From assembly GCA_013364255.1 (NCBI GenBank), contig CP054936.1, positions 4,680,853-4,744,852 of the forward strand: a stretch of 64,000 nt of DNA. The letters run 5' to 3'. Positions 17,281 through 26,585 of the stretch are shown here, piece after piece. Numbering within the stretch: position 1 is the stretch's first letter; each line of letters opens with the position of its first letter. The translations under genes and the position numbers were made by a program. Below the pieces are notes generated by a model, which saw only the letters and a list, made by a program, of their open reading frames with translations, did no database searches and had not been told where the DNA came from. The DNA is from Streptomyces seoulensis. GTDB taxonomy: Bacteria > Actinomycetota > Actinomycetes > Streptomycetales > Streptomycetaceae.

Positions 17281-17372
17281 CCGACACGGGAGCGACGGCG
17301 CCCCCGACGACCGCGCCCGAACCGCCTCGGCCCGAACCGCCTCGGCCCGCGGCTCTCGGCCCTCCGCCCGCC

Positions 17373-18098
17373 TCAGTCCTCCACCCTGATCCCCAGCCGC
17401 GCCGCCAGTACCGGGGCCAGGTCCAGCAGCTGGCCCGTGCTGATCACCGCGCCCGCCAGCCGCTCCACCCCGCCCGCGATCTCCAGCGGGGCCGCCCCGC
17501 GCAGGTCCACGTCCGTGAGCGCGGCCCCGGTGAACTCCGCGCCGGTCAGCGCGCAGTCCACGAACTCCACCCGCTCCAGACGGGCGCCCGCGAAGTCCGG
17601 CTCGATCAGCACGCAGCCCTCGAAGACGACGTCCCGCAGCCGCGCCTTGCGCAGGTTCAGGTAGTCGAGCTTGCCGCCGACGATCCGCACCCGTTCCAGC
17701 ACCGCGCCGTGCAGCTGGGTGCCGCCGAGCCGGGCGTCGGTCAGCTCCACGTCGCGCAGCGTCGCCTCCGCGAGGTCGGTGCCGACCCCGCGCACCCCGG
17801 TGAGCGCCGAGTCGAGGAAGCGGGCGTACCGCAGCGAGGCGTCGTCCAGCGCGCAGCCCCGCAGGGCGCAGTCCAGGAAGCGGGCGCCCGCCCCGTCCTG
17901 CCCGGCGAGGTCCGTCTCCCGGAACTCCAGCCCGTCGTAGTCCCCGTCCGGGGCCAGGCCCGCGCCCGCGTACGGCTCCAGCGCCGGCAGCCGCACCTCG
18001 GGCCGCCGCGCCCGCTTCACCGCGCCACGACCGCCACCGCCACCGCCACCGCCGCCACCGCTGCCGCCGGCCGCCCGGCCGTTCGCTTTCCGCACCAT
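17373..18098 (-). CDS. Pentapeptide-repeat protein
   Basis: A 241-residue protein if it starts at ATG 18098. A GTG at 18113 would add five residues. After a poly-glycine stretch near the N-terminus, the body has many A(D/N)LxX-like units (FRETDLAGQDG, ARFLDCALRG, ASLRYARFLD, AEFTGAALTDVDLRGA). These fold as a right-handed quadrilateral helix. Such proteins can mimic DNA or serve as scaffolds, and no specific role can be assigned. The glycine run comes from a GGCGGT-type repeat in the DNA. Confidence 0.85.
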   Translation of the reverse strand: MVRKANGRAAGGSGGGGGGGGGGRGAVKRARRPEVRLPALEPYAGAGLAPDGDYDGLEFRETDLAGQDGAGARFLDCALRGCALDDASLRYARFLDSALTGVRGVGTDLAEATLRDVELTDARLGGTQLHGAVLERVRIVGGKLDYLNLRKARLRDVVFEGCVLIEPDFAGARLERVEFVDCALTGAEFTGAALTDVDLRGAAPLEIAGGVERLAGAVISTGQLLDLAPVLAARLGIRVED

Positions 18099-18216
18099 GC
18101 GCCCATGCTGCACCCCGCCACTGACAACGCGGCCGACCGCGTGGCCGAGGGCGGAGCGCGGAGTCGGCGGTGTGAGACGCCCGGGACGGAGGAACCCGGA
18201 AGTCCCGCGAGGGGCG

Positions 18217-18248
18217 GGGAGGGTTCCGGCGCGTGCCGGAACCCTCCC
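18217..18248. terminator. Terminator downstream of the FAD oxidoreductase
   Basis: Perfect 14-nt arms (GGGAGGGTTCCGGC / GCCGGAACCCTCCC) with a 4-nt loop, 23 nt past the stop of the minus-strand gene at 18271. Confidence 0.85.
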
Positions 18249-18270
18249 GTGCGCCGGTGCGGCCCGGTCC

Positions 18271-19692
18271 TCAGCCGCGTCCCGCCACCCGGTCGGCGAC
18301 CCGCGCCAGCCGGGAGGAGCGGGCGCTGTGGGTGAGCGTCTCGCGCCGGTCGGCGGTGCGGTAGGTGGCGTACATGCCCTGCACGCCGAGCCAGCGCAGC
18401 GGCTCCGGCTCCCACCTGCGCACCTTGTGGCCGGCCCACGGCAGGGCGGTCAGCGGCGTCGGACCGCCCTGGCCGGAGTCCACCTGCACCAGGTCGGTGA
18501 GGGTGCGGGCGGCGAGGTTGGCGGTGGCGACGCCCGAGCCGACGTAGCCGCCGGCCCAGCCGAGGCCGGTCGAGCGGTCCAGGGTGACCGTCGCGCACCA
18601 GTCGCGCGGCACGCCGAGCACCCCCGACCAGGCGTGCTCGACCCGCACCCCGGCCAGCGCCGGGAAGAAGGCGACCAGCAGGTCGCGCAGCGCCGCCACG
18701 GTCTCGGGCTGGGTGCGGCCGTCGTTGTCGGTGCGCGAGCCGAACCGGTACGGCACACCGCGCCCGCCGAGCGCGATCCGGCCGTCGGCGGTGCGCTGGG
18801 CGTACATGTAGGCGTGCGCCATGTCGCCCAGGGTCTCGCGGCCGTTCCAGCCGATCGCCGCCCACTGCTCGTCGGTCAGCGGCTCGGTCGCGATCATCGA
18901 GGAGTTCATCGGCAGCCAGGTGCGCTTCTGCCCCTTCAGCGAGGCGGTGAAGCCCTCGGTGCAGCGCAGCACGTAGGGGGCGCGGACGGTGCCGTAGGGG
19001 GTGACGGCGTGTTGGGGGCGGATCTCGGTGACCGGGGTCGCCTCGTGAATCGTCACGCCGAGCGCCTCGACGGCCGCCGCCAGGCCCTTGACCAGCTTGG
19101 CCGGGTTGAGCCGGGCCCCGTGCGGGGTCCAGGCCGAGCCGACGGCGTCCGCGACCCGGACCCGCTCGGCGGTCGCCCGCGCCCCGTACAGCTCGCGGTC
19201 CTTCTCGCCGAAGACCAGCTCCTGCTCGTGGAAGGCGCGCAGCCGGGCCAACTGGGCGGGGGTGCGGGCCACTTCGAGCACGCCGCCCTTGTGGACGTCC
19301 GCCTCGATCCCCTCCTCGGCGGCGGCCCGGATCACCTCGTCCACGGTGTCGTTCATCGCCTGCTGGAGCCGTACGGCGGCCTCGTGGCCGTGCAGCTTCG
19401 CGTAGCGGTCGCGGCCGGCGACGCCGTTGTAGAGCCAGCCGCCGTTGCGGCCGGAGGCGCCGTAGCCGCAGAACTTCTGCTCCAGCACGGTGATCCGCAG
19501 GAAGGGCGCGGTCTTCTTCAGGTAGTACGCCGTCCACAGGCCCGTGTAGCCGCCGCCGACGATCACCACGTCGGCGTGCGCGTCCCCGGTGAGCGGCTCG
19601 CGCACCGGCGGGAGTCCGTCGTCCGCGAACCAGTAGGAGATGCCGCCGTTCACGATGCCGCTGTTCACGGCCCTGTCTGCCGAGCTGCTCAT
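18271..19692 (-). CDS. FAD-dependent amine oxidoreductase (DAO family)
   Basis: A 473-residue flavoprotein. The dinucleotide-binding motif VVIVGGGYTGLWTAYYL lies at about residues 43-59, followed by the DAO motif CGYGASGRNGGWLYNG. The C-terminal GLGWAGGYVGSGVATANLAARTL binds FAD again. The pattern is that of gamma-glutamylputrescine or related amine oxidases, which release an aldehyde, ammonia and peroxide. The amine substrate cannot be told from sequence. The ATG at 19692 was chosen because it gives the normal length for the family. No other polyamine genes are nearby. Confidence 0.88.
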   Translation of the reverse strand: MSSSADRAVNSGIVNGGISYWFADDGLPPVREPLTGDAHADVVIVGGGYTGLWTAYYLKKTAPFLRITVLEQKFCGYGASGRNGGWLYNGVAGRDRYAKLHGHEAAVRLQQAMNDTVDEVIRAAAEEGIEADVHKGGVLEVARTPAQLARLRAFHEQELVFGEKDRELYGARATAERVRVADAVGSAWTPHGARLNPAKLVKGLAAAVEALGVTIHEATPVTEIRPQHAVTPYGTVRAPYVLRCTEGFTASLKGQKRTWLPMNSSMIATEPLTDEQWAAIGWNGRETLGDMAHAYMYAQRTADGRIALGGRGVPYRFGSRTDNDGRTQPETVAALRDLLVAFFPALAGVRVEHAWSGVLGVPRDWCATVTLDRSTGLGWAGGYVGSGVATANLAARTLTDLVQVDSGQGGPTPLTALPWAGHKVRRWEPEPLRWLGVQGMYATYRTADRRETLTHSARSSRLARVADRVAGRG

Positions 19693-19729
19693 GGCCGGGA
19701 CGCTAACGCCTCGGTACCGCCGGTGTCTC

Positions 19730-20374
19730 CTACGGAATCCGTGTTTTTCCCGCACCGGCGGCCAGCGGACGGCAGGCGAGGCCGATCAGGGCGGCGGTGA
19801 AGTGGCCGAGGTCGGTGAAGGTGCGGCCGGCGGCCAGGGGCACCGCGAAGAAGCCGAGCACGGCGGCGGCGTAGCCGTAGCGCCAGGGTCCGCGCAGGCA
19901 CCAGGTCAGCACGCCGACCACGCCGGCCAGGGCGTAACTGACGCCCACGTCGAGGGTGTTGACGGCCGACTCGGGAACCACTCCGCGCCGGATGCCCCAC
20001 AGCAGCGCGCCCTCGCTGATCAGCGTGGCCAGCACGTGCGCGGCCGCGCACACCGCGAGCCAGCGCGGTGTGCCCAGCCGGCGTTCGGCCTGCGCGTGGA
20101 AGACCGTGAAGAGCACCGCGTACGGCAGCCAGCGGCCGCCCGCGATCCACATGGCGCTGGCGAACAGCACCCGCGCCGGGTGTGCGGACAGCTCGTGCAG
20201 GTTGGTGGAGCGCTGCCGCAGGAAGGCCGCCTCGAACTGCGGCGGCATGTGGTGCAGGGCGACGGTCGTGACGAACAGGATCGCCAGCCAGACGTACGTC
20301 CCCGGGGCGCTGCGGACGTAACCCGCCACCGCCCTCGGCACACGCCGTATCCCGATGACCGCGCTCACCCTCAC
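19730..20374 (-). CDS. Rhomboid-like integral membrane protein
   Basis: A 214-residue membrane protein with about six hydrophobic helices, including TYVWLAILFVTTVAL, VLFASAMWIAGG and YGYAAAVLGFFAVPLAAG. The order GVSYALAG, then DLGHFTAALIGLA recalls the Ser and His helices of rhomboid proteases. The serine motif reads GVSY rather than GxSG, so proteolytic activity is uncertain. GTG start at 20374. The function is unknown. Confidence 0.78.
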   Translation of the reverse strand: MRVSAVIGIRRVPRAVAGYVRSAPGTYVWLAILFVTTVALHHMPPQFEAAFLRQRSTNLHELSAHPARVLFASAMWIAGGRWLPYAVLFTVFHAQAERRLGTPRWLAVCAAAHVLATLISEGALLWGIRRGVVPESAVNTLDVGVSYALAGVVGVLTWCLRGPWRYGYAAAVLGFFAVPLAAGRTFTDLGHFTAALIGLACRPLAAGAGKTRIP

Positions 20375-20558
20375 CAGTATCCCCGCGGAGTCCGCCGCCC
20401 CGCTCGCCGGGCCGCCCCCGCCTGCCAGACCCCCCCGGCTGCCCGGACCGTCCCGCCTGCCGGGTCTCCCCCGCGGTGGGCGGCCGCGGCCCGCCGTGAC
20501 ACGCCGCCGGACGGCCTATCCCGCCATTTGCGGACTATCGGGTCATAGCGTACAGAAT

Positions 20559-21623
20559 ATGACGAAACGCCACATCGCCTTGCTCCTGAGTGCCGCGACA
20601 CTCGTCGGCTCCGGCGTAGCCGCCGCCCCGCCGATCTCCGTGCCGAAGGTGCGCCTGGTGCACGCGGGCCAGTCGATCCAGAAGGCGGTGAACGCCGCGA
20701 AGCCGGGCGACACCGTCCTGCTGCTGCCCGGCACCTACCGCGAGAGCGTCAAGATCTCCACCCGCGGCATCACCCTGCGCGGCACCGGCCCGGAGACCAC
20801 CGTCCTGAAGCCGGCCACCGGGGCGAACGCGAACGACTGCGGCAAGCGCGGCAACGGCATCTGCGTGGCGGGCACCAAGAACAAGCGCCTCAAGGACGTC
20901 ACCGTCGCCGACCTCACCGTCACCGGCTACTCCCGCGCCGGAGTGATGGCGGTGGGCACCGACGGGCTGACCGTGCGGCACGTGGCCGCCGTCAAGAACG
21001 GGCTGTGGGGCTTCGCCGAGGAGCGCTCCAAGCGCAGCGCGTTCCGGGAGAACCTGGCCCGCGGCAACGGCGACGCCGGACTCTTTCTCGCCAACACGAT
21101 CACCGCCGAACAGGGCGCCCTCGACACCGCCGGCACCGTCATCGCCCACAACCGGCTGGAGGACAACCGGATCGGCGTCACCGTCCGCCGCCTGCGCGAC
21201 CTCACCGTCGCCGGCAACTACGTCACCGCCAACTGCACCGGCGTCTTCGTCGTCGGCGACGAGAACAAGCCCCGGGCGGGCGCCCTGAGCGTGCGCGACA
21301 ACCTGGTCACCCGGAACAACAAGTACTGCCCCAAGACCGCCCGGCTGCCCTACCTCCAGGGCTCCGGCATCGTCCTGACCGGCGCCGAGACCACCGAGGT
21401 CAGCCACAACACGGTCCTCGGCAACTCCGGGAAGTCCCCGCTGTCCGGCGGCATCGTCCTCTTCAAGAGCTTCGTCGGCGCCGCCAACGAGCGCAACCGG
21501 GTCCGCGACAACGCCCTCCAGGGCAACTCCCCCGCCGACCTGGTCAACCAGGAGAGCACCAAGCGCGGCAACACGTTCCAGGCGAACTCCTGCCACGCCT
21601 CCAAGCCCGCGGGACTGTGCTGA
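20559..21623 (+). CDS. Secreted right-handed parallel beta-helix protein
   Basis: A 354-residue protein starting at ATG 20559, with a signal peptide (KRHIALLLSAATLVGSGVAAA). The mature part opens with SIQKAVNAAKPGDTVLLLPGTYRE, the usual start of NosD/pectate-lyase-like beta-helix proteins. Repeated turns follow (VTVADLTVTGYS, GLTVRHVAAVKNG, LEDNRIGVTVRRL, LTVAGNYVTANCTGVFV). Several cysteines suggest disulfides. Such secreted proteins bind or cleave polysaccharides, and no catalytic residues can be assigned with confidence. It stands 55 nt before the O-methyltransferase gene on the same strand. Confidence 0.88.
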   Translation: MTKRHIALLLSAATLVGSGVAAAPPISVPKVRLVHAGQSIQKAVNAAKPGDTVLLLPGTYRESVKISTRGITLRGTGPETTVLKPATGANANDCGKRGNGICVAGTKNKRLKDVTVADLTVTGYSRAGVMAVGTDGLTVRHVAAVKNGLWGFAEERSKRSAFRENLARGNGDAGLFLANTITAEQGALDTAGTVIAHNRLEDNRIGVTVRRLRDLTVAGNYVTANCTGVFVVGDENKPRAGALSVRDNLVTRNNKYCPKTARLPYLQGSGIVLTGAETTEVSHNTVLGNSGKSPLSGGIVLFKSFVGAANERNRVRDNALQGNSPADLVNQESTKRGNTFQANSCHASKPAGLC

Positions 21624-21678
21624 GGCCCCGGCCGCGCACGGCACCGTACCCGACCGACACGGAAGGAACAGGCGGCAC

Positions 21679-22707
21679 ATGACGACCGCTCAGACCGCAC
21701 CACCGCCGTCCATGCGGCTCAGGGAGCTCGTGTTCGGGGCGGCCTGCGCCGCCGCCCTGCGCGCCGCCGCCCGCCTCGGCGTGGCCGACGCGCTCGGCGA
21801 CCGGCCCGCCGCCGTGGAGGACCTCGCCGCCGCGGTGAAGACCGAGCCCAAGCCGCTGCGCCGGCTGCTGCGCGCCCTCACCTGCTACGGCGTCTTCACC
21901 GAGCGGAGCGACGGCACGTTCGCGCACACCGACATGTCCCGGCTGCTGCGCGAGGACGACCCCGCCAGCCTGCGCAACATCACCCTGTGGTGCACCGAGC
22001 CGTGGACCTGGCAGGCCTGGCCGAAGCTGGACGAGGCGGTGCGCACCGGCCACAACGTCGTCCAGGACCTGTTCGGCAAGGAGTTCTTCGTCTACCTCAA
22101 CGAGGACGCCCCGGAGTCCGCGGACGTCTTCAACAAGGCCATGACGACCTCCAGCAAGCAGTCCGCCCAGGACGTCGCCGACCTGCTGGACCTCTCCGGC
22201 GCCGCCTCGGTCGCCGACATCGGCGGCGGCCAGGGCCATGTGGTGGCCAGCCTGCTGGAGAAGTACCCGGCCATGCACGGCACCCTGCTGGACCTGCCGC
22301 GCGTGGTGGACAACGCCGACCCGCGGCTGCGGCCGGGCGGCGCGCTCGCCGACCGGGTGTCGATCGTGCCCGGCGACTGCCGCGAGGCCGTCCCGGTCAC
22401 GGCCGACGTCTACATCATCAAGAACATCCTGGAGTGGGACGACGAGTCCACCGCCCGCTGCCTGCGCAACGTGATGGCGGCCGGCGGCCCCAAGGCCCGG
22501 GTCGTGGTCATCGAGAACCTGGTCGACGACACCCCGTCGATGCGGTTCAGCACCGCGATGGACCTGCTGCTGCTGCTCAACGTCGGCGGCGCCAAGCACA
22601 CCACCGAGTCCATGGTGAGCCGGCTGAAGGGGGCAGGCCTGGTCATCGACGACATCAGCCCGGTCAACCCCTATCTGCACGCCTTCGACTGCACCGTGCC
22701 GGTCTGA
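21679..22707 (+). CDS. SAM-dependent O-methyltransferase beside the spore-pigment cluster
   Basis: A 342-residue two-domain enzyme typical of polyketide O-methyltransferases. The N-terminal winged helix (LRAAARLGVADALGDRP, PLRRLLRALTCYGVF) dimerises. The SAM-binding motif I is VADIGGGQGHVVASLL near residue 176, and the late IIKNILEWDDE has the catalytic-region pattern of this family. It converges with the spore-pigment cyclase gene across a strong terminator, so it may methylate the pigment (inference). The ribosome-binding site is GGAAGG. Confidence 0.88.
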   Translation: MTTAQTAPPPSMRLRELVFGAACAAALRAAARLGVADALGDRPAAVEDLAAAVKTEPKPLRRLLRALTCYGVFTERSDGTFAHTDMSRLLREDDPASLRNITLWCTEPWTWQAWPKLDEAVRTGHNVVQDLFGKEFFVYLNEDAPESADVFNKAMTTSSKQSAQDVADLLDLSGAASVADIGGGQGHVVASLLEKYPAMHGTLLDLPRVVDNADPRLRPGGALADRVSIVPGDCREAVPVTADVYIIKNILEWDDESTARCLRNVMAAGGPKARVVVIENLVDDTPSMRFSTAMDLLLLLNVGGAKHTTESMVSRLKGAGLVIDDISPVNPYLHAFDCTVPV

Positions 22708-22759
22708 CGGCGCCCGCACTCGGAAGCCCCCCATAGACCGAACACCCGAACACCCGGAC

Positions 22760-22801
22760 ACCGGTCGCCGGGCCCGCGACGCTGCGGGCCCGGCGACCGG
22801 T
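22760..22801. terminator. Bidirectional terminator at the end of the pigment operon
   Basis: Perfect 18-nt arms (ACCGGTCGCCGGGCCCGC and its complement) around a 6-nt loop, between convergent genes. Confidence 0.92.
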
Positions 22802-22840
22802 TGTGTGTCCGCGGCCCCCGCGCGGGGCCGGGCGGTGGTC

Positions 22841-23173
22841 TCACGACTGGGCGTCGCGCTCCCACAGGTAGAAGCGGTGCGCCATCGCGTCCTTGGGCGA
22901 GCGCCACGTCTCGGGGTCGTACGCGCTGACGTACGCCGACAGCCGCTCGCTGATGCCCTGGAACTCCGGGTGCTTCGCCACCTTCGCGATGGCCGGGCCC
23001 GGGTCCCGGTCCGCCTCGACGAGGTGCATGTACACATCGCCGAACTGGAAGAGGCTGCGCCGGGTGACGCCGATCAGGTGCGGCAGCTCCCCCCGGTCCG
23101 ACTCGTCGAAGATCTTGGCGATGTCCGGGGCCGACCCCGGCGCCATCCGGGCCACGATCAGGGCCTGGTGCAT
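22841..23173 (-). CDS. TcmI-family polyketide cyclase (WhiE-ORFVII type)
   Basis: A 110-residue ferredoxin-like cyclase starting MHQALIVARMAPGSAPDIAKIF. The family core GVTRRSLFQFGDVYMHLVE and the ending AMAHRFYLW are clear. In type II systems it closes later rings of the poly-beta-keto chain bound to the ACP. It is the last gene of the pigment operon. The ribosome-binding region GGAGGAGAAGGAG precedes the ATG. Confidence 0.93.
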   Translation of the reverse strand: MHQALIVARMAPGSAPDIAKIFDESDRGELPHLIGVTRRSLFQFGDVYMHLVEADRDPGPAIAKVAKHPEFQGISERLSAYVSAYDPETWRSPKDAMAHRFYLWERDAQS

Positions 23174-23190
23174 GGACCTACTCCTTCTCC

Positions 23191-23253
23191 TCCGGTGCTC
23201 GTCCGGTACCTTCCGGTGCTTCTCCGGTGTTTTCCGGTGCTCGTCCGGGCCGG
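23191..23253. repeat. 21-nt imperfect tandem repeat (TCCGGTGCTCG...)
   Basis: Three consecutive 21-nt units, each made of two TCCGGT half-units, fill the 81-nt gap between the cyclase and the aromatase genes. Confidence 0.7.
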
Positions 23254-23254
23254 C

Positions 23255-23737
23255 TCAGTCGGTGGTCAGGGCCGGTTCGGGACGGCGGCCGGCGGCAGCC
23301 CGCTCGATCTTGTCCCGGATCAGCGCCATCTGGACCTTGGAGTTCTTGTTGATGTTGTCGGTCATCCAGTCGTCGTCGACCGGCGCCTCCGGCTTCATCG
23401 CGAAGTCCTGCGTCCAGATCATCCGCGTGCCGGCCGGCTCCTCCTCGTAGCGCCAGTGGATGTCCATGTGCGCGAACGGCCCCGTCTCCACCCGGCGGGC
23501 CCGCACGGTACGGGTCGCCGGGTCCGGCTCACGCTCGGACACCCAGCTCCACACCGTGCCGTTCTCGTCCGGGTGCATCGTCAGCCGGAAGGTGCACTTG
23601 TTCCCGTCCTGCTCCAGGATCTCGGCCGAGGCGTACTCGCTGAACAGCTCCGGCCACCTCGCCACGTCGTTGGTCATGTCCCAGACCAGGTCCAGCGGCG
23701 CGGCGATCGTGATCTCGTTCTGGGTGTGCCCTGCCAT
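23255..23737 (-). CDS. Aromatase/cyclase, SRPBCC fold (WhiE-ORFVI type)
   Basis: A 160-residue START/Bet v1-fold protein (MAGHTQNEITIAAPLDLVWDMTNDVARWPEL). It guides first-ring cyclisation and aromatisation of the nascent chain in type II polyketide systems. The core WIWS/VSER and HMDIHWRYEEEPAGTRMIWTQDF match the monodomain aromatases. It starts 2 nt after the ACP stop, so translation is probably coupled. Confidence 0.94.
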   Translation of the reverse strand: MAGHTQNEITIAAPLDLVWDMTNDVARWPELFSEYASAEILEQDGNKCTFRLTMHPDENGTVWSWVSEREPDPATRTVRARRVETGPFAHMDIHWRYEEEPAGTRMIWTQDFAMKPEAPVDDDWMTDNINKNSKVQMALIRDKIERAAAGRRPEPALTTD

Positions 23738-23739
23738 CT

Positions 23740-23997
23740 CTACGCTCCTGCCAGAAGGGTGCTGTTGACGAGGTCGAGGAACTTCCGGGGCGTCTTGCAG
23801 CGCTCCGCGTCGGCCGGCATCGGCATGCCGTGCCGGTTCTCCAGCTCGCCCACGATGCCGAGCAGGCCGAGCGAGTCGATGCCGAGCTCCTCGAACGAGA
23901 CCTCGGCCCGGTCCGTCAGCTCCTGCGGGCTCACGGTGATGCCCGCGGCCTTCTTCATGAGTTCGGACAGTTCTTCCACGGTGATGCGGTCACTCAT
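23740..23997 (-). CDS. Acyl carrier protein of the spore-pigment PKS (WhiE-ORFV type)
   Basis: An 85-residue ACP. The phosphopantetheine serine is Ser42 in GIDSLGLLGIV. It carries the growing polyketide chain. ATG 23997 is preferred over an in-frame start 45 nt upstream because GAGAGGA stands 8 nt before it and the length is normal. Confidence 0.95.
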   Translation of the reverse strand: MSDRITVEELSELMKKAAGITVSPQELTDRAEVSFEELGIDSLGLLGIVGELENRHGMPMPADAERCKTPRKFLDLVNSTLLAGA

Positions 23998-24069
23998 GCG
24001 GTCGTTCCTCTCTTTGTGCTCCCGGCTGGTTGCTCCGGCCACCCCGCAGGGCCCTGTCGGCGACAGGAC

Positions 24070-25320
24070 CTAGGGGGCGTCGGCGGTGCCGTGCCGCAGC
24101 ACCAGCGCCGAGTTCGAGCCCATGAGCCCCCGGCTGAGGACCAGCGCCGTGCGCACCCGCGCGGCACGCGCGCTGCCGGTCACCAGATCGAGGTCATGGC
24201 AGATGTCGAAGACGTTGGGGGTGGGCGGGATCACACCGTGCTCCATCGCCAGCACCGCCGCCGCCGCGTCCAGCACCGGCGCCGCGCAGTACGCCCGGCC
24301 GATGCCCGTCTTGGGCGCCGTCACCGGCACCCGCCGGCCGTGCGCGCCGAGCGCGTCGGCGATCGCCAGCGCCTCCGCCCGGTCCGCCTCGGGCACGCCG
24401 AGGGCATCGGCGAAGACCACGTCGACCTCCTCCGGCGCGCAGCCCGCCTCCGCCAGCGCGCCCCGGATCGCCTCCGCGAGACCCTGCCGGGACAGCTCCC
24501 AGCGGGAGGCCCCGGTGAAGGTCGACGCGTGCCCGGCCACGGCCGCCCGCACCGGCACGCCCCGCTCCCGGGCCGCCGCCGCCTCCTCCACGACGAGCAT
24601 CGCGCCGCCCTCGGCCGGCACGAACCCGCACGCCTCCCCGGTGAACGGCCGGTACGCCCGCCCCGGATCGGTCACCGGGCTCAGCTCGCCGTACCCGAGC
24701 TGGCACACCATCGAGTACGGGGCCAGCGGCGCCTCGGTGGAACCGGCCACGATCACGTCCGTGCCCCGCCCCACGGCGCGCGCCGCGTGCGCGAGCGCGT
24801 CCAGACCGCCCGCCTCGTCGGCCGCCACCACGGAACACGGGCCCTTGAAGCCGCGCCGGATGGAGACCTGGCCGGTGCTGGCCGCGTAGAACCACGCGAT
24901 GGACTGCCAGGGGCCGACGTAGCGGCGGCCCTTGCCCCACAGCTTCTGCAGTTCCCGCTGGCCGAACTCGCCGCCGCCGGAGCCGGCCGCCGTCACCACG
25001 CCCGCCGAGAACGGCGCGCCCTCGGTGTCCGCCCGGCCCAGCCGCGCGTCCTCCAGGGCGGCGTCGGCCGCGGCCATCGCGAAGTGCGTGTACCGGTCCG
25101 TCTGGACGAGGTAGCGCTCCTCGATCGCCGCCGCCGGGTCGAAGGACCGCACCTCGCCCGCCACCTTCAGCGGCAGCTGCTCGCAGCCCTCGCGGGTCAC
25201 CCGGTCCAGGACGCTCACGCCCTCCTGGGTGGCCTTCCAGAACGTCTCGGTACTGGTTCCGTTGGGGGCGACGACACCGATACCGGTGACGACCGCCCGC
25301 CGTGTGCTCGGTTGGCTCAT
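24070..25320 (-). CDS. Ketosynthase beta / chain-length factor (WhiE-ORFIV type)
   Basis: A 416-residue partner of the minimal PKS ketosynthase. It keeps the thiolase fold but lacks the active-site cysteine. The aligned segment reads VVAADEAGGLDAL, with Glu169 where the catalytic Cys of the alpha subunit stands and where most chain-length factors carry Gln. It sets polyketide chain length and helps priming by decarboxylation. ATG 25320 overlaps the alpha-subunit stop by 4 nt, giving tight 1:1 translational coupling. Confidence 0.95.
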   Translation of the reverse strand: MSQPSTRRAVVTGIGVVAPNGTSTETFWKATQEGVSVLDRVTREGCEQLPLKVAGEVRSFDPAAAIEERYLVQTDRYTHFAMAAADAALEDARLGRADTEGAPFSAGVVTAAGSGGGEFGQRELQKLWGKGRRYVGPWQSIAWFYAASTGQVSIRRGFKGPCSVVAADEAGGLDALAHAARAVGRGTDVIVAGSTEAPLAPYSMVCQLGYGELSPVTDPGRAYRPFTGEACGFVPAEGGAMLVVEEAAAARERGVPVRAAVAGHASTFTGASRWELSRQGLAEAIRGALAEAGCAPEEVDVVFADALGVPEADRAEALAIADALGAHGRRVPVTAPKTGIGRAYCAAPVLDAAAAVLAMEHGVIPPTPNVFDICHDLDLVTGSARAARVRTALVLSRGLMGSNSALVLRHGTADAP

Positions 25321-26585
25321 CGTGATCTCTCCCTCGGCCGGGTCAGGATCACCGCCGACTGGAAACCGCCGAACCCGCTGCCCACGGAGAGCACCGCGTC
25401 CAGCTTCCGCTCGCGCGCCACCTTCGGGACGTAGTCCAGGTCGCACTCGGGGTCGGGGGTCTCGTAGTTGGCGGTCGGCGGGACCACCTGGTGGGCCAGG
25501 GCCAGCACGCACGCCACCACCTCGATCGCCCCGATGGCGCCCAGCGAGTGGCCCACCATCGACTTGATGGAGCTCATCGGCGTGCCGTAGGCGTGCTCGC
25601 CCAGCGCCCGCTTCACCGCGGCCGTCTCGTGCCGGTCGTTCTGCCGGGTGCCCGAGCCGTGCGCGTTGACGTAGTCGATCGCCGAGCCGTCCAGCCGGGC
25701 GTGGTCCAGCGCGGTCTCGATGGCCCGCGCCATCTCCACGCCCTCACTGGTCAGACCGGTCATGTGGTAGGCGTTGCCGAAGGTGGCGTAGCCGCTCAGC
25801 TCGCAGTACACGTGCGCGCCGCGCGCCTTGGCGTGCTCCAGCTCCTCCAGCACCAGCACCGCGCCGCCCTCGCCCATGACGAAGCCGTCACGGTCGTTGT
25901 CGAAGGGGCGGGAGGCGTGCGCCGGGTCGTCGTTGTTCGGCGACGTCGCCTTGATCGCGTCGAAGCACGCCATCGTGATCGGCGATATCGGCGAGTCCGA
26001 CGCCCCGGCTATGCAGATGTCGGCGCGGCCCTCCTCCACGGTGTGCAGCGCGTAGCCGACCGCGTCGAGCCCGGAGGTGCAGCCGGTGGACACCGTCTGC
26101 ACCGGGCCGCGCGCCCCGAACCGCTCCGCCACCGTCGAGGCCAGCGTGCTCGGCGTGAACGCCCGCTCCAGGTGCGGCTGGGCCCGCTCGTGGTCCACGT
26201 CCCAGCGCTCGCCGCCATGGCTGACCAGCACGTAGTCGCTCTCCAGCCGGGTGGTGCCGCCGACCGCGGTGCCCAGCGAGACCCCGACCCGCCAGGGGTT
26301 CTCCCCGGCGAGGTCGAGCCCCGAGTCGCGCACCGCCTCCTGGCCGGCCGCCAGCGCGAACTGGATGTAGCGGTCGCAGCGCGCCACCTGCTCGGCCTCC
26401 AGGCCCGCCGCCGCCGGGTCGAAGTCGCACTCGGCGGCGATCTGGGACCTGAGGCCCGACGGGTCGAAGAACGTGATGCCGCGCGTCGCGGTACGCCCGT
26501 GCGCCAGCAGGTCCCAGAAGGCGGGGGCGCCGATGCCGCCCGGCGCCACGATGCCTATGCCGGTGACCGCGACCCGCCTGGTCAC
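25317..26585 (-). CDS. Ketosynthase alpha (WhiE-ORFIII type)
   Basis: A 422-residue beta-ketoacyl synthase. The active-site cysteine is Cys169 in TVSTGCTSGLDAVG, and the later catalytic motifs are VNAHGSGT and GHSLGAIGAIE. With the beta subunit and ACP it makes the poly-beta-keto chain from malonyl units. Its start overlaps the cupin gene stop by 4 nt and its stop overlaps the beta-subunit start by 4 nt, so three genes are translationally coupled. Confidence 0.97.
   Translation of the reverse strand: MTRRVAVTGIGIVAPGGIGAPAFWDLLAHGRTATRGITFFDPSGLRSQIAAECDFDPAAAGLEAEQVARCDRYIQFALAAGQEAVRDSGLDLAGENPWRVGVSLGTAVGGTTRLESDYVLVSHGGERWDVDHERAQPHLERAFTPSTLASTVAERFGARGPVQTVSTGCTSGLDAVGYALHTVEEGRADICIAGASDSPISPITMACFDAIKATSPNNDDPAHASRPFDNDRDGFVMGEGGAVLVLEELEHAKARGAHVYCELSGYATFGNAYHMTGLTSEGVEMARAIETALDHARLDGSAIDYVNAHGSGTRQNDRHETAAVKRALGEHAYGTPMSSIKSMVGHSLGAIGAIEVVACVLALAHQVVPPTANYETPDPECDLDYVPKVARERKLDAVLSVGSGFGGFQSAVILTRPRERSR

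Noticed and set aside
19730..20374. Active rhomboid protease
   Set aside because: The serine motif is GVSY and not GxSG. I kept it only as rhomboid-like.
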